A DNA stretch of 9,511 nt. Origin: Piscinibacter sp050175855 (GTDB taxonomy: Bacteria; Pseudomonadota; Gammaproteobacteria; Burkholderiales; Burkholderiaceae_C). The stretch is taken from the NCBI RefSeq assembly GCF_050175855.1, contig NZ_JBFXIO010000191.1:1-9511 (forward strand), in the 5' to 3' direction. The notes below the pieces were generated by a model. It did no database searches, was not told where the DNA came from, and saw only the letters and a list, made by a program, of their open reading frames with translations. This document shows, piece after piece, positions 6,672-9,511 of the stretch. The translations under genes and the position numbers were made by a program. Every line of letters begins with the position of its first letter. The stretch's first letter is position 1.

Positions 6672-7415
6672 ATGTCACGCCATGCGAACCCCACCACCGT
6701 GCTGCTGCCCGGCCTGGCCTGCGATGCCGAGCTGTGGCGCGAGCAACTGCGCGCGCTCGGGCCGCGCCATGCGCCGCGTGTTGCGGATGTTCACACTCGC
6801 GCGCCGACGCTGCCCGAAATGGCCTCGCTGCTGCTGGCGGAGCAGCCCGGCGAGCTGGTGCTGATCGGTGCCTCCATGGGTGGGCGCATCGCGCTGGAAG
6901 CGGCGCGCCAGGCGCCGGGTCGCGTGCGCGCCCTGGCGCTGCTGGGCAGCACGGCGCGCGCCGACACCGACGAGCTCCGCGCCGTGCGCAGCGAGGCCGT
7001 GGCGCACTTCGACGCCGGGCATGGCGACGACCTGCTCGAGGCCAACGTGTGGTTCGTGTTCCACCGCAGCGCCTGGGACGACGAAGCGCTGATCGACCGC
7101 TACCGCGCGATGCTTCGCCGCACCGGGTTCGCTCAGCTGGCACGACAGAACCGCGCGATCATGTCGGCGGCGGACATGCGCCCTTCGCTGCGCTCGATCG
7201 CCTGCCCCACGCTGGTGGTTTGCGGAGAGAACGACGACGTCACGCCGCCGGAGTGCTCGCGCGAGATGGCCGAGTCGATTCCCGGTTCGCGGCTGGCGTT
7301 CCTGCCCGACTGCGGCCACATGCTGACGATGGAGAAGCCGGCGGCAGTCAACCAGCTGCTGCTGGACTGGCTGGCGTCGCTCGAGCCGGAGCACGCTGCG
7401 CTCGGGGCAGGGTAA
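6672..7415 (+). CDS. Alpha/beta-hydrolase fold enzyme (esterase/MenH-like)
   Basis: A compact 247-residue alpha/beta hydrolase. The catalytic triad can be read directly: Ser68 in the nucleophile elbow GASMGG, Asp188 in GENDDVTPPE, and His216 in CGHMLTMEKP. The oxyanion-hole loop is LLPGLACD at 11-18, right after the first strand. The family hydrolyses esters, lactones or thioesters or catalyses related chemistry; the substrate cannot be read from the sequence. A cap region of roughly residues 110-170 (EANVWFVFH and following helices) sits between strand 6 and the Asp loop. There is no signal peptide, so it should be cytoplasmic. The ATG at 6672 lies one short run before strand 1. There is no Shine-Dalgarno sequence; a weak -10-like CACACT at 6660-6665 ends 6 nt before the ATG, so a leaderless transcript is possible. 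It is divergent from the 249-residue protein gene; about 205 nt of non-coding DNA follow. Confidence 0.9.
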   Translation: MSRHANPTTVLLPGLACDAELWREQLRALGPRHAPRVADVHTRAPTLPEMASLLLAEQPGELVLIGASMGGRIALEAARQAPGRVRALALLGSTARADTDELRAVRSEAVAHFDAGHGDDLLEANVWFVFHRSAWDDEALIDRYRAMLRRTGFAQLARQNRAIMSAADMRPSLRSIACPTLVVCGENDDVTPPECSREMAESIPGSRLAFLPDCGHMLTMEKPAAVNQLLLDWLASLEPEHAALGAG

Positions 7416-7435
7416 GTCCTGCTGCGGCTCGCCGT

Positions 7436-7500
7436 GGGCGCCCCCTAAAGTTCGCCCACTGCGCGGCGGCACCCTCGGGTGCCCGACTGGGCGGGGGACT
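7436..7500. other. Structured intergenic segment with nested inverted repeats
   Basis: Between the hydrolase and TSUP genes lies a non-coding stretch with an inner hairpin (GGCACC 7468-7473, loop CTCG, GGTGCC 7478-7483). An outer arm pair, CGCCCA at 7453-7458 and TGGGCG at 7488-7493, encloses it. No U-run follows, so it does not look like a simple terminator. It may be a REP-like intergenic repeat, the 3' UTR fold of the hydrolase mRNA, or a small RNA; the sequence alone does not decide. Confidence 0.4.
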
Positions 7501-7571
7501 GAGGAGACACGAGGAAGCGCGCCGCGGTCATGCGGACAGCGCCAGCACCCAGGCCGCGACAGCGGCCGATG

Positions 7572-7577
7572 CACAAT
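7572..7577 (+). promoter_or_regulatory. -10-like CACAAT upstream of the TSUP gene
   Basis: CACAAT followed by CC sits 43 nt before the TSUP start. If used, transcription would begin near 7584, inside the left arm of the hairpin at 7580-7611, so the mRNA would start with a stem-loop directly before the start codon. The corresponding -35 region (about 7549-7554) is a poor match. Confidence 0.35.
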
Positions 7578-7579
7578 CC

Positions 7580-7611
7580 AAGGGGCGCCGGGCCAACACC
7601 CGGCGCCCCTT
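7580..7611 (+). terminator. 13-bp perfect hairpin ending 9 nt before the TSUP start codon
   Basis: AAGGGGCGCCGGG (7580-7592) and CCCGGCGCCCCTT (7599-7611) pair perfectly around the 6-nt loop CCAACA. TTCCACTTTC and then the ATG at 7621 follow. The G/C stem and pyrimidine-rich tail resemble a rho-independent terminator, which would end transcripts from the hydrolase gene about 195 nt upstream, but the T-run is interrupted. Its position against the start codon also allows a leader role (attenuation, mRNA protection or translation control). Confidence 0.65.
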
Positions 7612-7620
7612 TCCACTTTC

Positions 7621-8382
7621 ATGACCGAACTGGCTCTCGTCGCACTGGCGTCGCTGTTCGCCGGCTGCGTCGATGCCATCGTCGGCGGCGGCGGGTTGAT
7701 CCTCGTGCCGGCGCTGTTCGGCATGTATCCCGGCGCCGCTCCGGCCACGCTGCTGGGCACCAACAAGGGCTCGGGCATCTGGGGCACGGCCTGGGCCACC
7801 TGGCAGTTCTCGCGCCGCGTGCAGATGCCCTGGGCCGCCATGCTGCCGGCCGCGGCCGCGGCCTTTGCGGGCAGCTTCGCCGGCGCCTGGGCGCTCACGC
7901 TGGCCAGCCCCGAACTGCTGCGCCAGGCGCTGCCCTTCGTGCTCGTGGCGGTGCTGGCCTACACGCTGGCACGCAAGGACCTCGGCCGGCACCACGCGCC
8001 ACGCCTGGCCGGGGCGGCGCAGACCGCGCTGGCCTGCGCCATCGGCGCCGCAATCGGCTTCTACGACGGCTTCTTCGGCCCGGGCACCGGCAGCTTCTTC
8101 GTCTTCCTGTTCGTGCGGCTGCTCGGCTTCGACTTCCTCAACGCCTCGGCCAGCGCCAAGCTGCTCAACACGGCCACCAATGCGGCGGCGCTGCTGCTGC
8201 TGGCCGGCCGCGGCCATGTGTGGTGGCACGTGGCTGCGGTGCTGGCGGTGGCCAACGTGGCCGGCAGCCTGATCGGCACGCGGCTGGCGCTGCGCCACGG
8301 CGCCGGCTTCGTGCGCGTGGCCTTCATCGTGGTGGTGGCGGCGCTGATCGCCAAGACCGGCTGGGACGCCTTCGTGCGCTGA
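7621..8382 (+). CDS. TSUP (TauE/SafE) family membrane exporter
   Basis: A 253-residue, very hydrophobic protein with about seven or eight membrane helices. It has the two-fold internal repeat of the TSUP family. The first half carries GGGGLILVPAL at 22-32 and then GTNKGSG at 46-52. The second half carries GFYDGFFGPGTGSF at 146-159 followed by SAKLLNTATN at 178-187. Characterised relatives export sulfite, sulfoacetate or other organic sulfur anions across the inner membrane. E. coli YfcA is a relative of unknown substrate; no sulfur-metabolism gene lies here to narrow it. Length is normal and the start is fixed by the first repeat motif beginning around residue 14. No Shine-Dalgarno site is visible; the hairpin at 7580-7611 occupies that position. 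An 89-nt gap separates it from the HDOD gene. Confidence 0.9.
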   Translation: MTELALVALASLFAGCVDAIVGGGGLILVPALFGMYPGAAPATLLGTNKGSGIWGTAWATWQFSRRVQMPWAAMLPAAAAAFAGSFAGAWALTLASPELLRQALPFVLVAVLAYTLARKDLGRHHAPRLAGAAQTALACAIGAAIGFYDGFFGPGTGSFFVFLFVRLLGFDFLNASASAKLLNTATNAAALLLLAGRGHVWWHVAAVLAVANVAGSLIGTRLALRHGAGFVRVAFIVVVAALIAKTGWDAFVR

Positions 8383-8434
8383 ATTGCGGTGCCAAGGCCG
8401 CGCAGTTCCGGGCATCGCCGGCGCGGCACGCGCC

Positions 8435-8440
8435 TAGCAT
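8435..8440 (+). promoter_or_regulatory. -10-like TAGCAT before the HDOD gene
   Basis: TAGCAT followed by CC lies 31 nt upstream of the ATG at 8472 in the 89-nt gap after the TSUP gene, and GCAGGAG lies just downstream of it. It could drive the HDOD gene separately from the TSUP gene. No clear -35 was found. Confidence 0.35.
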
Positions 8441-8471
8441 CCCTGCAGGAGCCCGAGCCTGCGAGCGTGCC

Positions 8472-9293
8472 ATGCCTGTCGACCCGAAACTGCGATCCCT
8501 GAACATCGATGTGCCGGCCCAGCCGGAGGCGCTGGTCAAGCTGTCGCTGCTGCTGGCCGACGAGGATGTCAATCTGCAGGCGCTGTCGGCGCTGGTCACT
8601 TCCGACATGGCGCTGGCCGCGGCGGTGCTCAAGGCCGTCAATTCCTCGCTGTACGGGTTGTCGGGCCGCGTGCAGAGCGTGCAGCAGGCGATCACCTACC
8701 TGGGCACCCGCGAGGTGGCGGCAGTCACCTTCGAGATGGGCCTGAAGGCGGTATTCCCGACCGCGCCCGAGCTCGACCCGGTGTGGGAGCGCGCCAGCGC
8801 GCGCGGCCTGCTGATGGGCCGCATCGGCCAGGCGATCGGCGTCGACCCCTGGGCCTCGCACTCGGCGGGGCTGTTCGAGGAGTGCGGCAAGGCGGTGCTG
8901 TTCCGCCATGCGCCGCAGCGCTACAAGCCGCTGCTGCGCGCCGCCGAGAACGACGAGGACCTGCTGCTGCTCGAGCACGACGAGTTCGGCGTCAGCCATG
9001 ACGCGCTCGGCGCGGCGCTGTGCGAGACCTGGGGCCTGGCCCCGGCGGCGGTGCACAGCGTGCGCTTCCACGTGATGGTCAACGCCACGCTGCAGCTGCC
9101 GATGCAGGTGCAGCGGCGCGCCATCTGCGCCATCTCGGCGATCGCCAACGCGATGATGCGCGACCCCGACACGCTCGACGCGGTGGCTGCCAAGGTGGCA
9201 CCGCAGGCCGAGCTCGAGCCCACGCTGGTGATCCGCGGCGCCCGCAAGGTGCAGGAGCAGATCGAGGCCGCGGTGGCGCGCGAGCGCGCCTGA
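8472..9293 (+). CDS. Stand-alone HDOD-domain signalling protein
   Basis: A 273-residue protein almost filled by one HDOD domain (about residues 12-205). Typical parts are the first helices (PEALVKLSLLLADEDVNLQAL), the conserved AAAVLKAVNSSLYGL at 49-63, and VQSVQQAITYLGTREV at 67-82. The position where true HD phosphohydrolases carry the metal-binding HD reads LFEECGK (134-140), so a diad-dependent hydrolase activity is not expected. HDOD proteins are regulatory and are often linked to c-di-GMP, chemotaxis or stress signalling; the partner is unknown. There is no receiver or output domain attached and no membrane helix. I chose the ATG at 8472 because the domain begins soon after; the GCAGGAG further up is about 20 nt away, too far to be its ribosome site. 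The frame stays open far upstream, but that stretch reads through the TSUP gene in another frame. Confidence 0.88.
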   Translation: MPVDPKLRSLNIDVPAQPEALVKLSLLLADEDVNLQALSALVTSDMALAAAVLKAVNSSLYGLSGRVQSVQQAITYLGTREVAAVTFEMGLKAVFPTAPELDPVWERASARGLLMGRIGQAIGVDPWASHSAGLFEECGKAVLFRHAPQRYKPLLRAAENDEDLLLLEHDEFGVSHDALGAALCETWGLAPAAVHSVRFHVMVNATLQLPMQVQRRAICAISAIANAMMRDPDTLDAVAAKVAPQAELEPTLVIRGARKVQEQIEAAVARERA

Positions 9294-9301
9294 AGCGCCG
9301 A

Positions 9302-9321
9302 GGCCCGCGCAAGCGCGGGCC
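9302..9321. terminator. GC hairpin between convergent HDOD and 3'-terminal genes
   Basis: GGCCCGCG (9302-9309) pairs with CGCGGGCC (9314-9321) around CAAG, 8 nt after the HDOD stop. Neither side has a T-run, so as an intrinsic terminator it would be weak. Its position between two converging genes supports a role in ending transcription or protecting 3' ends. Confidence 0.5.
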
Positions 9322-9345
9322 CCGGTCACGTCCACAAGCGGCTTC

Positions 9346-9511
9346 TCAGGGCTCGAAGCTGATCCCGCCGGTGAGCGCCAGCGTGGTCGGGTAGACGCCG
9401 TTGGCGGCGACGCTGAGGTTGGCGCCGGTGGTCAGGCCACCCACGGTGGGCAGCGCGGCACCGCCGCAGGCGGCCTGGAAGGCGACCTCGGAGACCGGCG
9501 AGCTGGCCAGG
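9346..9511 (-). CDS. C-terminal fragment of an unrecognised protein (5' end outside window)
   Basis: On the minus strand the frame is open from the window edge to TGA at 9348-9346, giving 54 residues ending TTLALTGGISFEP. The fragment is Ala/Gly/Thr-rich with strand-like stretches (ANLSVAANGVYPTTLALTGG) and one Cys near residue 15, a style common in secreted or surface proteins. No family can be named. Support comes from its position: it begins downstream of the HDOD stop, faces that gene across the hairpin at 9302-9321, and does not shadow another gene here. The fragment is too short to exclude chance in DNA this rich in G+C. Confidence 0.5.
   Translation of the reverse strand, partial: LASSPVSEVAFQAACGGAALPTVGGLTTGANLSVAANGVYPTTLALTGGISFEP

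Noticed and set aside
6245..7624. A 459-codon open frame on the plus strand
   Set aside because: It overlaps the alpha/beta hydrolase in another frame and crosses the non-coding gap; low-complexity Arg/Ala composition.
7530..8471. N-terminal extension of the HDOD protein
   Set aside because: The frame is open but overlaps the TSUP gene and gives Arg/Gly-rich sequence with no domain character.
1..9511. Mobile elements, phage genes, toxin-antitoxin or defence system
   Set aside because: No transposase, integrase, terminal inverted repeats, target duplications or recognisable toxin or defence domains were seen, and base composition is even apart from short intergenic stretches.

Overview
The window is about 70% G+C by eye. 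It looks like ordinary chromosome of a betaproteobacterium, most likely order Burkholderiales (a Rubrivivax/Leptothrix/Methylibium-type genome). I infer this from codon use, from the RRM protein with a glycine-rich tail, from the 'TAnnAT-C' promoter style, and from the mix of c-di-GMP, HDOD, TSUP and GMC-oxidoreductase genes. I saw no tRNA, rRNA, CRISPR array, insertion sequence, integrase or phage gene.

Layout: (1) 1-390 (+) is the C-terminal end of a protein that looks like a beta-barrel. It converges on (2) 466-948 (-), a small RRM protein with a Gly/Tyr/Arg tail; a UUCG-type terminator lies between them at 421-440. (3) 949-1163 is a divergent control region. (4) 1164-5838 (+) is a probable three-gene run with gaps of 48 and 10 nt: a MarC-family membrane protein, a GMC flavin oxidoreductase, and a seven-helix/PAS/GGDEF/EAL protein. 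(5) 5822-6571 (-) is an unrecognised 249-residue protein with a strong ribosome site; it overlaps the EAL gene tail to tail by 17 nt. (6) 6672-7415 (+) is an alpha/beta hydrolase, followed by about 200 nt of structured non-coding DNA ending in a 13-bp hairpin next to the following start codon. (7) 7621-8382 (+) is a TSUP (TauE/SafE) exporter and 8472-9293 (+) a stand-alone HDOD protein. (8) 9346-9511 (-) is the C-terminal end of a further protein that runs out of the window.

How the genes may work together: two are signalling proteins. In the GGDEF/EAL protein the EAL half keeps all recognisable catalytic residues, while the GGDEF half has GEDEF and no I-site, so it is probably a c-di-GMP phosphodiesterase controlled by membrane and PAS sensing. 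The HDOD protein lacks the HD diad. The other genes (amino-acid/drug-export-type MarC, alcohol-oxidising GMC enzyme, esterase-like hydrolase, organosulfur/anion exporter) are accessory metabolism and transport with no shared pathway that I can demonstrate.

I did not find a clear new multi-gene system. The items most worth a second look are the unrecognised 249-residue protein, the hairpin abutting the TSUP start, the structured 7436-7500 segment, and the recurrent start-proximal promoter motif.
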